This document shows, in pieces, positions 33,721 to 45,480 of a stretch of DNA of 64,000 nucleotides; positions within the stretch are counted from its first letter, which is position 1, and each line of letters starts with the position of its first letter. Source of the DNA: Saccharina japonica (Eukaryota; Sar; Phaeophyceae; Laminariales; Laminariaceae); contig MEHQ01002595.1 of NCBI GenBank assembly GCA_008828725.1, forward strand, positions 558,001-622,000. The letters run 5' to 3'. Under the pieces are notes generated by a model. It had not been told where the DNA came from and ran no database searches. It was given only the letters and a program-made list of their open reading frames with translations. The translations under genes and the position numbers were made by a program.

Positions 33721-33904
33721 CGGTCAATGTGCGTGAAGGAGTAGTCTTGTACAGATCCCACCTATCTGGTAAATATGCGTAAAGGGTCAACACTATTGTT
33801 TGCCTTAACTAACGGCAAGCATATGCTACGAGTACGAATATCATGCAGATCTCATCGACCCCCGCCCCAAAAAAAAACAAAAATGCAGATAGATCATGCA
33901 GATC

Positions 33905-34436
33905 TGACTTTTGCTACGATAGAGGTGGCATTTTTTTCGGCAGATTTTTTTTTCTGGATGACGAGGTTCCTTAACCCCGAATCGTCGGAATTTCAGTTTT
34001 CGTGCTGCAATATTTTTCGTTGTATACTTAGGGTCGTTCTTATCGAGCAACTTTTCCCAATTCGCGCAATTTTTAGGATTTCCATATTTTCCGAAAATAT
34101 TGTCCAAATATTGGAATGCGAAGCCTTCCAAATATTTTGCCCTCTGTTAAAATTCCAAACTTTCCTACGATATAAACCCTGTTTTTCTTGCTCTTCTTGT
34201 TTTTTTATGGAAACAAATATTGAACATTCAGGAAAAAGATGAATTTTTGGAAAAATGATGCTCGATAAGAACGACCCTTAGGCCATGGGTACGTAGCACC
34301 TTTATTTTCCTCCAAAATCAGTTTTTGAGCTCGGTATACATCTCCTCAAGTGGCAACCCACAGAAGGCAGAGAAAACACTACTGCTGCTGCTGTACCTGA
34401 TACACCTCTACCTCTACCTCTACCTGAGAACGCGTC
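33905..34436 (+). mobile_element. MITE family A, copy 11, host of a nested MITE D
   Basis: Begins GCTACGATAGAGGTGGC, keeps CTTAACCCCGAATCGTCGG and TTTTCCTCCAAAATCAG, and ends in CCTCTACC repeats followed by CGCGTC. A 247-base foreign element sits at 34031-34277. Confidence 0.85.
34031..34277. mobile_element. MITE family D, PIF/Harbinger-like (TSD TTA)
   Basis: A perfect 19-base terminal inverted repeat GGGTCGTTCTTATCGAGCA and a TTA duplication at 34028-34030 and 34278-34280. A 3-bp TWA target site is characteristic of PIF/Harbinger elements. 247 bases, no ORF of note. Confidence 0.85.
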
Positions 34437-34796
34437 ATCCCGAATATCACATACTCGTAGCTCATTGGTCTATCTGTCCAAAATGATCTAAATAAAAAAA
34501 CAGGGATTTGATCCGTCCTGCGCGTGAAATACGACCCTCCTACTTATTACCTTGACCCTTCTTTCCTATGCATATCCCTCCTATTGAATACAGCCGGAAG
34601 TTAGAACTGGGGGGCACATAACGTAGGCTCTTCGCCCTCCTCCCCACTATGACACATACCTTCAACCCTACATCCTTATCGGGAAAAGTGTTCACACCAT
34701 ATTCCTCTTCCCCCCAGTCGACTCGCTTCGAGTTGCGCCTACCCACGTTATAACAGACGCTGTCGACGATACATAGGTGACATTTTAAGAATACAT

Positions 34797-34870
34797 GACT
34801 CGATACAGGGAACTGAACCCGCGACCCAACGCGACAGTAGTGGTACTCACCACTAGACCACCGGGTCGAC
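34797..34870 (-). ncRNA. tRNA-Asp-like head of a SINE or tRNA pseudogene
   Basis: The minus strand carries an A-box-like TGGTCTAGTGGTGAGTA, an anticodon-loop-like CTGTCGC (GTC as in tRNA-Asp) and a B-box-like GGGTTCAGTTCCC at tRNA spacing. Acceptor and anticodon stems do not pair well, so an active tRNA gene is unlikely. Non-coding sequence downstream on the same strand may be a SINE body. Confidence 0.6.
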
Positions 34871-35185
34871 CTGTCGGCGGTGCGCTTGCAAATATCGCTG
34901 GCAAGACCCTGAACATAACCATACCACAGTAAGTTTCCGAGAGTCGATTAAGCTTCCGACAGTCGATCGGATCATGTTTCATTAATCGCTGGGCTAATAA
35001 GCGGAGTGGTGATTGAGGCGGTTACTTCTTGCAAGAGTGGATAGTCCCTACAAGTACACCAACAGTAGATTGTTGCTGGTTTATGAAGTCGCTTCCCGGA
35101 ATATGTTGGCAGAGTATTTCGTATACGAATATCGTCGGTAATCAAGTCACATTCCCGAATATGTTGATTGGCGAGGCGGTGGTAG

Positions 35186-35281
35186 AGGAATCAGACGCCC
35201 TGCTTCCCAGACTATGTTTTCGGCAATACAACAAAGTGGCCCAACATAGTCACGGCAGCAGGGCGTCTTGATCTGATTCTA
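35186..35281. repeat. Small foldback element
   Basis: GAATCAGACGCCCTGCT and GCAGGGCGTCTTGATCTGATTC form inverted arms; AGACTATGTT and AACATAGT also pair inside. About 95 bases. Confidence 0.7.
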
Positions 35282-37280
35282 GCGCTTCGCTTGTTTCGTC
35301 AACAAACCTATACCATAAACGGGGGAGTGATTATGTGATAGAGAGCGTGCGGCGGGAGCGCGAACTAACTTCAAACTTCGACCGGAAAAATATACATACA
35401 TGTACGTTTGGACGGGCACTGAGGCGTATATCGCTGGAGCCTAACCTTGTGCATCGCCAATGTTCTGTTGTGGTTATATTCCTGGGTATTGTGTTATTCT
35501 TGGTACAGCAAGATATTACTGCTGCTGCTGCTGCATCTACCCGGGCTACAGTACATCTCGGGGCAAGAATCGCCGATTCGTCAGTCTCCTGCTGGGGTAA
35601 TATTTTCGACAGTACGTCCACCCGAACGGTTTTTCTTCAAAAATTGAGTTGCTACCGTAATTACTTTTTATATGGGAAAACAGCCCACCCACCCCTTTTC
35701 GTTTTTGCCACTGTAGTAGTACAGCGGTCGTCTAATAACCTATATATATGGGTTGATACTGTAGATTACTCGATGGGTGTATTGGCACGGAAAAAGCCTT
35801 TCAAGGCTTGAATCTATTTTCCAACTTTTGTATATCAAACCACGCCCACAACGACAAACAACATGATGACATCACGGGGCTAGTCGCATTTGTTTTTACC
35901 AGAATTGCTGGAAGCTTGGCTGGGTCGTTAGGAACACCATCCATGTCATCACACCATCCCCTCTCGCTGTGTCAAGGATACGATACTCCCTTGAGTAGTG
36001 CACTCAACTCCCTTCCTCATCCCACGCACGCTTCCCCCTCTCTCTTATGGGATATGTACTGTAGGACATACTATCAAGACTTTCACTGCGCTATGGTACG
36101 AGAAACAGGCGCAGAGCCATAGAGGCGGAGCATCGGGCCAGTTGGTGAGAGGGAATTATTGTACAGTAGTGTATTTGATGTGCACGCTGGGACAGTGCGT
36201 TCATTCGTTGAAATTGCTGCGTCGTGCGTCGTCCCCCTGCTCCGCTCACCTCCTCTCGACTGTCTTGCCACCTCTACGTAGTTATTGACTGTGTCGCGTC
36301 GTGCAGTCGTTTCTTTGGAATACACATGGCACATAAAGGTGTTCCGTTGGCATATGCATGGTACGTATCTATACAGCCTACCAGGTATACAGTAAACCTT
36401 GCACCACGAAATGCTCCTCCCCCGCGAGCACGAGTGCCCCCTTCCCCGTTTCAACCTGTAGCTTGTGAGGTTTTTTATGCATACCCTACACTCTTGGTCG
36501 ACAAACACGTGATACCTTTTCTACGGTACTGCAGTTCAACATATAAATACTTACAATACAATATCTATGTTGTTCCTGTCTCTGTTTGGCTGCTCCGCTG
36601 CACCCCCGCCCCCCCCAGTTTGAACGGCAGCATGGCCAGCTGTGCCAAAGTCCGACTTCCTCCGGAAGACATGGTGAGAAAGCTCCCTCCGTTGTGCTTC
36701 CGTGCGGCCCAACTTTGTACGAGTCTGTTATCCCGCGATGCCTCGTGACTTCGAGAGTGGCATCGCCTTCTACGCATAGCAAGATGCAGTCACTACGGAT
36801 GGACGTCAAAACACCCACAACACAATCCGTCGGTCCGGTTTAAATACGCGAACCGTGCCGCTTTTCGTAATCAACATTTATCTCTTTTTTCGGTTCTTCG
36901 TACATTTGGTTCGCCGGTGTTTCAATTTAATGTTCAAGTGCGACGATGGACACGGAACATACCCTTCGAAAGTAACAGGATAAAGCCCCGGCAGCGCCAG
37001 TGACACGCAGAAGGGCCCACAGCAGGCCCTGCCTATTGTGTCGCACACTCCACGCGACGGTCGTTCACTGTAGTGTAAGCCTATATACCACGTTCGTAAA
37101 CTTACACAGGACAGATCGTCTCAATAACAGAATACGTAGCTCTTTATTATGTACTTTATACATCGCGCTTTAATGATTGCCAAAGACTGAGACAAATATT
37201 GTGCACGAGTTTTCCAGTGAATTTCGTTTCTGTGTGCCTCATGCCCCTTCCAAATCCTGACCCCTTCTCGACTGTCCGCA
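35282..37280. other. No recognised gene; one possible microexon
   Basis: About 2 kb without a recognisable product. A strong acceptor (a C-rich tract ending CCCCAG) at about 36619, followed by a short open stretch (GSMASCAKVRLPPEDM) and a donor ATG|GTGAGA at about 36672, could be a small exon, but nothing joins to it. Confidence 0.25.
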
Positions 37281-37285
37281 TGTGT

Positions 37286-37860
37286 ATATACATATTATAC
37301 ACTGTACACACTATACAGTATAGTGTACATGGTCTCTTTCTAACGAGGGGAGCAAGTAACAAAAGTATGACACGCACCCATTTATGTGTTGCTTTTGAAC
37401 TCTGACGCCCCTCTGCACTACTTAATCGGTGGAGACGACGCCTGGGGCGATCTAAACGGTGTCGAGAGGATGAGCGCCGCCATCGACGCTCACGCTGGCA
37501 CGCTGAGCTCCCTATGGCGGAGGTATATGCTCGGTGTATATTTGTTCTACGGCATATATTGCGTTGGGCTTGCCCTAAGTTAGGGTTAGGGCCCAACGCC
37601 ATATACGCCGTAAAACGCATAGACGACGAGCATATACCACCGCCATAGGCAGCTCAGCGTGCCAGCGTGAGCGTCGACGGCGGCGCTCATCCTCTCGACA
37701 CCGTTTAGATCGCCCCAGGCCTCGTCTCCACCGATCAAGTAGAAACTTCCCATATGTGTACATATACTTATTATACACTGTATAAACTATACAGTATAGT
37801 GTACATGGTCTCTTTCTAACGAGGGAAGCAAGTAGCAAAGTATTTTGACACGCACCCATT
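37286..37860. repeat. Direct plus inverted duplication upstream of the first-exon cluster
   Basis: A leader block with TATACACTG, ACTATACAGTATAGTGTACA and CTTTCTAACGAGG occurs at 37288-37400 and 37762-37880. Between these, arms 37420-37569 and 37591-37735 form an inverted repeat (GATCTAAACGGTGTCGAGAG facing CTCTCGACACCGTTTAGATC) whose 21-base loop contains TTAGGGTTAGG. The arms read as DAWGDLNGVERMSAA on the sense side but lack the ATG microexon. Confidence 0.85.
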
Positions 37861-38109
37861 TATTTGTTGTTTTTGCAATCTGGCGCCCCTCTGCACTAAT
37901 AGATCGGTGGAGACGAGGCCTGGGGCGACATCCACGGCGTCGAGAGGGTCAGCGCCGCTGTCGACAGATACGCTGGCACAACGAGCTGCCTATGGTGGTG
38001 GTATCTGCTCGTCGTCTATACGTTTTACGGCGTATATGGCGTTGGCCTCGTGTACACCGCAACGCTGCCTCTGCGGTACGGTGATGTCGGCACTCGTCCC
38101 TACGAGACG

Positions 38110-38154
38110 ATGTCGTACTTTCGGCGGCTCATGGCCGTGGCATCTCTCTTCGCG
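38110..38154 (+). CDS. Candidate alternative first exon (copy c) of the DGAT2-like gene
   Basis: ATG plus 14 codons (MSYFRRLMAVASLFA) ending exactly at a GCG|GTGAGC donor, phase 0, compatible with the acceptor at 41337. The upstream frame is open back to 37905 (GGDEAWGDIHGVERVSAAVD, then a hydrophobic stretch), so a longer N-terminus is possible, but that part is frame-shifted in copy g'. It is an exon of the gene described under 38110-49394; which copy is used cannot be told from sequence. Confidence 0.45.
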
Positions 38155-41100
38155 GTGAGCGTTTGGTGGAATGTGCTTGTGACTTATGTACCTCTAATCC
38201 TCGTGAGCATCTAATAACCCTAACCCTACGAGCTGGGCCAGCCAAAATAATGTTTCAAAAGCAGATTGGCCATGCCCCTGAGACGCGTGCTACGGTAGAG
38301 GTAGGTATACCTTTTTTTGGCTGAATCGTTTTCTGAACGATCGGGCTCTATAACCCAAATTCGTCGGACTTTCATTTTTGTGACGAATAATGTTTCAGAG
38401 TATACTTCGGTCGGGATATTTCTCATCCGGCAGCACTTTTATTTCCTCCAAATTCATTTTTTCGGTGAGGTATGACGCTCCTTAAGTGAGAAGCTCAGAA
38501 AAAAGATGGTGCACCTCTATCGTAGCATGTGTCCCGACCAATTGTACGAATTTGGACCTGGAATTTGGACACAGTGTAGATCATGTACTCATCCACACAC
38601 TTGCCGCCTGCCCTTGTTTTTGTCGTTTCTTTCGAGAGAAATATGACGATCCAAAAGTCGAAAAAAAAGGAAAAGCGATCAAAACTAGTTGGAAGAAAAC
38701 AAAATCAAAGAGCGCAGGCGGCAGGTATATTTGCACCTACGGTTCGAAGACGTGGTTAAATTTCCAGAGTGACACTCTCAGAATTGGTCGGGGCATGGCG
38801 AAAATGCCATTTTTTGCGTAATTACTTGACTTATACATGGAATCGAGTCTTGGTAATATCTCTTGATGGGTGACGAATTGGGCAACGAGACTTACATTGA
38901 TTTTCTCCTTGTGTGTTCAGCTCTGTCTCCACAAAATTTCATCTTGATCGAAAACGACATTTTTGATACGAATTTAAACTAAAAATAATGTTGTTTTCGA
39001 GTTTTCGCGGATGTCTCGGCGATATCGAGTGAGGAAAAAAAAGGTTACAATTTTTAATATGGTATGTATTTTTTCTGCACAAGCAGTGGGGCGTCAGGGT
39101 GAGTGCTTCCAATTTTTGTAGCCTAATTCCCAGAGGTTCGCGAGATACGAGTTTAGGAAGCTTTCTACGTTTCTTGGCTGGTCCAGCTCGTATACGCCGT
39201 AGAATAATATATATACACAGTACATATACCACCGCCATGGGCAGCTCAGCGTGCTAGCGTGAGCGTCGAAAGCAGCGCTTATCCTCTCGACACCGTTTAT
39301 ATCGCGCCAGGCCTCGTAGGTAAAATCGTATCCAGAGCGCTACAGGTCGCTTTAAAACCCGAACGAGTATGCGTCACGCAGTACCAAGCATATGCCACAA
39401 ACGCTCACCACCCACACCAATGAGACGGCTATACGACGCCGGAGGCAGGTCATTTTCTCGAACCGGCGGTATCATACCCTACATCACCGTATCACAGCCG
39501 TATCTCAGAGGGAGAAGTACGACGATGTCGGAATCCGTCCTTATGAGACAATGTCCTATCTACAGTACGGCGCCTCGCGATCGTGTCGTAGCTCTGGGGG
39601 GTGAGCATTTGTTGCACATGCTTGACACTGGACGAATCATGCTCGCTTATTTCGAAAGTGATTAATAGCGGTCTGGACGTTCCCTACTCAAGAGGATTAG
39701 ATGCTCACGAGGATTACAGGTACGTAAGTTACAAGCACATTCCACCAAACGCTCACCGCAAAGAGAGATGCCACGGCCATGAGCCACCGAAAGTACGGCA
39801 TCGTCTCGGTGGGACGAGTGCCGACATCGCCGAATCTGAGAGGAAGCATTGCTATGTACAGCAGGCCAACGCCATATGTATATGCCGTAGAACACATATA
39901 CACCGAGCATATTCCACCACCATAGGCAGCTCAGCGTGCTAGCGTAAGTTTCGCGAGGATAAGCGCCGCCGTGGACATTTACGCTAGCACGCTGAGCTGC
40001 CTATGGCGGTGGTACTGTATATGTACGGTGTATATATATTCTACGGCGTATATCGCGTTGGCCTGCTGTACACAGCAACGCTTCCTCTCAGATTCGGTGA
40101 TTACGGCACTCGTCTCTACGAGACGATGTCGTACTTTCGGCGGCTCATGGCCGTGACATCTCTCTTTGCGGTGAGCGTTTGGTGGAATGTGCTTGTGACT
40201 TACGTACCTGTAATCCTCGTGAGCATCTAATCCTCTTGAGTAGGGAACGTCCAGACCGCTATTAATCACTTTCGAAATAAGCGAGCATGATTCGTCCAGT
40301 GCCAAGCATGTGCAACAAATACTCACCTCCCAGAGCTACGACACGATCGTGAGGCGCCGTACTGTAGATAGGACATTGTCTCATACGGATTCCGACATCT
40401 CCGTACTTCTCCCTCTGAGATACGGCTGTGATACGGCGATGTAGGATATGATACCGCCGTTTCGAGAAAATGACCTACCTCCGGCGCCGTATGGCCGTCT
40501 CATTGGTGTGGGTGGTGAGCGTTTGTGGCATATGCTTGGTACTGCGTGACGCATACTCGTTCGGGTTTTAAAGCGATCTGTAGCGCTCTGGATACGTTTT
40601 TACCTCGACACAGCGCGGGTAGAATCAGTACGTACATCCACGCACGATACAGCAAGGCTTTGACCATATCGGGATACTTTGCTTTTTGGCCACCATATTC
40701 GTATATAGCTTTGTTTGCGCTCTACCCTCAGAGCCAGCTGTGTTACATTGATCGTTGCCTTATGTGAGCCTTATGAGGTGTTGAGGACATACAGACGGCT
40801 CACCTTGTGTGGAACACATACACTGTCCGTACTCGTATAACAGGCCTGCTTGCAGGGAGAGGGCAATGTATGCAACAAAACGGTTCCCGAACTCCATGTA
40901 GGTATACCCTGGGTAACGATGGTCCAAACACGCTGGGTACCCCTGGTACTCAGGCACTCTTGACTTGGTTAACCAAAGGTACGGTCAACGATGACGGATA
41001 CACGGTACCATGTATTAACAAGAAACGTAAGAGACATGAGATGAGGGCGACCCCAATCTACTGGGACGCACTTCACGCACCAAAGCATTCACCACTCATC

Positions 41101-44100
41101 ATTGCTTATCGCATCATAAAAGTTGGGGATTGTGTACAAGTTTCCTGTTTACGTTATTGGTTTTCGTGGGCCGTTACGTGTACCGCGTACTCTACTGCAA
41201 GTACAGTAGTACTCCTTATACTACATAATCGTACAATATGTGCTATCGAGGCGACTCGCAGTTGTGACCCATCTGGGCTATGACTGTGGCTGTGGCTGTG
41301 GCTCGTCCAACCCATCCGCCCCCCCTTCGACTTGCAGGTCAGTGGCGGTGCAACCTTCATGTTCCTCTTCGCCGACGTCTACATAGGAAGTTGGGTCTGG
41401 ACGACCTGGGGCACGCCGGACTGCTTCGTCGCCACAGCATTATTCACTCTTTTCAACATCATATTCATGAGGTGGGCTCATATAATAAAATATGGCCAGA
41501 TTATGTTTGGTGAATGGGCCAGGTAGCAGGCAGTGTCCCCTGGAGTTCGATTTTCCTCGCCTGAAGCTCGTTTTATCGGCTTTGATTACCTACACTAGTA
41601 ACCGCCCAGTCCTCCTTATCTCTTCTTCTGTCCGAAATTAAACTATGTGCAATCTCAATCACGCTCGTTCTCTTTCTATTTTATCCCCCAACCAAGCATA
41701 CCTTCCATGCAGAATACTCATAGTCAATTCCCGGCCCACAACTCCCAGACCTTCTGCGTTCAACCTTCCACCTTTAGATGCAGGATTTCCGACACGAAAG
41801 GACAGGTTTGTTCATACACGCAGTATCGGCCTCCGCTACCGGAGTGTCAAAGAACAAACCGTGGTTTATTGTACCTAAGAGAATTTGGCATGTCAGCATC
41901 GGGGATCGGGGATCATAGAATGGTAAATGTATTTGGGGCACTGGGACCCTAAATAGCCAGTACAGTAGTAGTATGTAACGAGCACACGCGTTGGCACACC
42001 TACGCCGGCCACCAGCGAGTCAGAGGGATGTCTTGCGGGAAAAGCAGGAAGACATCCGGAAGTCGGTTGGCTAGCCAACGAAGACTGACGCTTGAGCCTT
42101 TATTTCTCTACCTAAGCCGAAGATCGCGCCCAGCAGATTGAGGGAGGCGGCGGGGATTCTGATTGTTACGCAGGGCAGCGAGTACGCACCTGCCACTTCG
42201 GGAAGACAGTACGTACACCCACCCTGAAAGCTAGAGGTGCGGTGCGAGAAGCGGCCAAGGCGGATGGGGTGGGCAAGCCCCGACAATTGTTTAGTGGCGG
42301 GGTCGGCTAGGCGCACGTACGAATCTGGTCGCCTGACTTACAGTGTGTTCTGTATATTTATGGGTGATAATGAGTGTTGGGGTCGGGAAAATCACACGGC
42401 CGGCACACACGCACGGGTCTCGTCGCCTGCCCCCCCCCCCCTCCACCGTGATGAGTGCAGGTGTGGGTGTGTTTGAGTGTTTGTGTTGGTGTGGGTGTTT
42501 GTTTGAGTTTTTGTTCTTTCTTGTTTGGGTGTGGGCGAGTGTGTATTTGGTTTTATGGTTCCACACGACGGCGCGACTTCCCGCCGCGTTCGCCTATCGC
42601 TTTTGTTCTGTAAAACGAAAACCTAACTCACACCCCTTGCGGTTTGCAGATAAATGTGCGTGATAATGTCTGTGGGTGTCTGGGTGTGTGTGGGTGTGAT
42701 TAACTGTCCTACGTGAGGGCGGGACTACCCGCCGCGTACGCCTGCCAGTCTTGTTTGATAGGCCTTACACGGCAACAAACCTCTTTCCCCGATGGGATCT
42801 GGAGGGCAAGGGTGTGTGTGAGTTGTGTGGGTGAATTGAGCTTGGTTGTGTGTGTTGTATGGTCTCACGTGACGGCGGGGTTCCCCGCCACGTTGGTGTA
42901 CCGGTCTCGTTCGGTATGCTTTCCGCGAAAACGAAACATCGCCCCCGCACTGTGTATAGAGAGGCAGGTGTAGGAGCTGTGTTTAGGTTTGAGTTATTGT
43001 CGGATGGCCCCGGTAAACGAAAGACTCTCCGCCGACTCGGAAGTAGTGCACCCTAACCCATGAATGGCGTGACTCGGGGCGATGTTGCGCTTTACGCCAA
43101 CGACAAAAAGTCGAAAATGCTTGCGATGGCAGTTTTTGTTCTTTCTTGTTTGTGTGTGGGCGAGTGTGTATTTGGTTTTATGGTTCCACACGACGGCGCG
43201 ACTTCCCGCCGCGTTCGCCTATCGCCTTTGTTCTGTAAAACGAAAACCTAACTCACACCCCTTGCGGTCTGCAGATAAATGTGCGTGATAATGTCTGTGG
43301 GTGTCTGGGTGTGTGTGGGCGTGATTAACCGTCCTACGTGAGGGCGGGACTACCCGCCGCGTACGCCTGCCAGTCGTGTTTGATAGGCCTTCCACGGCAA
43401 CAAACCTCTTTCCCCGATGGGATCTGGAGGGCAAGGGTGTGTGTGAGTTGTGTGGGCGGATTGAGCTTGGTTGTGTGTGTTGTATGGTCTCACGTGACGG
43501 CGGGGTTCCCCGCCGCGTTAGTGTACCGGTCTTGTTCGGTATGCTTTCCGCGAAAACGAAACATCGCCCCCGCACTGTGTATAGAGAGGCAGGTGTAGGA
43601 GCTGTGTTTAGGTTTGAGTTATTGTCGGATGGCCCCGGTAAACGAAAGACTCTCCGCCGACTCGGGAGTAGTGCACCCTAACCCATGAATGGCGTGACTC
43701 GGGGCGATGTTGCGCTTTACGCCAACGACAAAAAGTCGAAATGCTTGCGATGGCAACCGGTCGACACGGTATAAACGGGTGACCAGAAACATATTGGAGC
43801 CATGCGCGTGTGGGCACCGAACGAGGTTCGCGGGTCGAGGTCGTTTGTTAGGGTCAACGGCGATGTCGTTGCCCTTATGTGGGAGTTGACGTCATTCATT
43901 CCTGGTGTTTTTCCGACCACGCCACCCTCTCCTCTTGTCGTTGTGGCAAGTCTACTGGAGTAGTGAGATAGGAATGTTCCCTTCGAGCAACGGTGGAGTT
44001 AGTAACGGAGGCAGGTTGTAATCCCGATGAGTTCGCCCTGTACTCGTTGCGTATCGGACAAGCCACCACGCTCGCGGCTGGAAGATGCAAATATCCGGAA

Positions 44101-45449
44101 GGCGCTTTCGACCGTAGGATACATATTGGAACGAGGGATTAAAAATGGTAGGAAGGTAGAAGTCCGACGCGTACAAGGCGTATACGAATGATAACATACC
44201 TATAATGGGGGTTTGAGCAGGGTCCAACATAAGCTATCTAACGTTGGACACGTGAATGGAAGGTGAGGCACCCGGGAGAAGGTACAGCCTGGGGTAGGAA
44301 ATGACAACTAGTGTACTGCAACAGTAGTCTCAAATTACCTCGGAGTTGGAGGAGTCGAATGGTACGGTACCATTCGGAGGCTTGGTCATCCGAGACGACT
44401 GTAGGCGGTAATAGTTAGGAACCCGGCTGGTATTGCATTAGGGAGAGAGAGACGGTAGATATATGGGCGAGATGCATAGGGGATTGCAGGAGGCTGCGAT
44501 AGGTGTGTCTGGCCGAGAAGAGAACTCTCTCTCTCCCCCAACCCAGAAAAACGATAATGACAATGCAATTCGAAAGATAATCAATAAACCGCCTATTTTG
44601 TCAACATCTAAGTACTCTGGTAACACATGTCATGTGCCCAAGGTCCCAAAACGGCAACCTAGCAACATTATGTTACAGAAACGACAGATCCAACCGTAAC
44701 GTAGTGACGTGGTGTTACGTCCAGTTGCTATTTATGGTACGAAAGTATAACATTATGTTAGTATGTTACTATATGACTGAAACATTACGTTACCACGTTA
44801 CCATACATAACAACCGGACGTACCACTACGTCAATGCGAGTAACATGCCAAAACAATGTTATTTCACTTCTCAACATCCTACAGTGACATAGTGTTACAT
44901 CGCGACCAGCTCCGAAGGTAACTTGCCCAACTTACGTTGAGTGTTACGTTATCCGACCTGAAAGAAGAATAACGTTTGGAAAACACAGCAGTGTAGTGTT
45001 GGTATTATTGAAAACACCGTGAACGCTAGTGACCTTATGTCAGGGCGTTACGCCTAATACTACCCTGAACCCTAACGCCATGTTACTGTAGGGTGTTATG
45101 CCTTGAGCCTCATACACAATAAATTCATGGTACGAAGAGGTTAACGAATTGGCGGATTGTGGTCACAGCAGTGCATGTTAGGTTGATAACGTACGAGTCT
45201 GGACAGATCCTAACATTGTGTTGCGCTGTTGGTACGCGCACTGATCACGACGTGACACTATGTTGCCAGACGAAAGCCGCCGATATCGAAAAAAAGCGCA
45301 CAACGGTAAGGCGTAACATAGCGTTCGCTGATATGCTAACACTATGTTCGGACGTTGGCATGCCACTGCTGTGTTAGCCCCCCCATAACGTAGACTAGCG
45401 ATACCCGAGGTATTTGCAATTTTCGCCCAAAGCCAAACATTGTACTTCG

Positions 45450-45480
<31 letters not shown>

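Larger units (their letters stand above)
39316..40607. repeat. 1.29-kb near-perfect palindrome carrying microexon copies
   Basis: Arms 39316-39947 and 39979-40607 are reverse complements at roughly 90-95% by eye, with a 31-base spacer. Each arm contains three microexon copies. On the left arm they are at 39409-39453 (minus), 39551-39600 (plus) and 39757-39801 (minus). On the right arm they are at 40126-40170 (plus), 40327-40376 (minus) and 40470-40514 (plus). Confidence 0.92.

Noticed and set aside
34797-34870. Functional tRNA-Asp gene
   Set aside because: Acceptor and anticodon stems do not pair; kept only as a tRNA-like SINE head or pseudogene.
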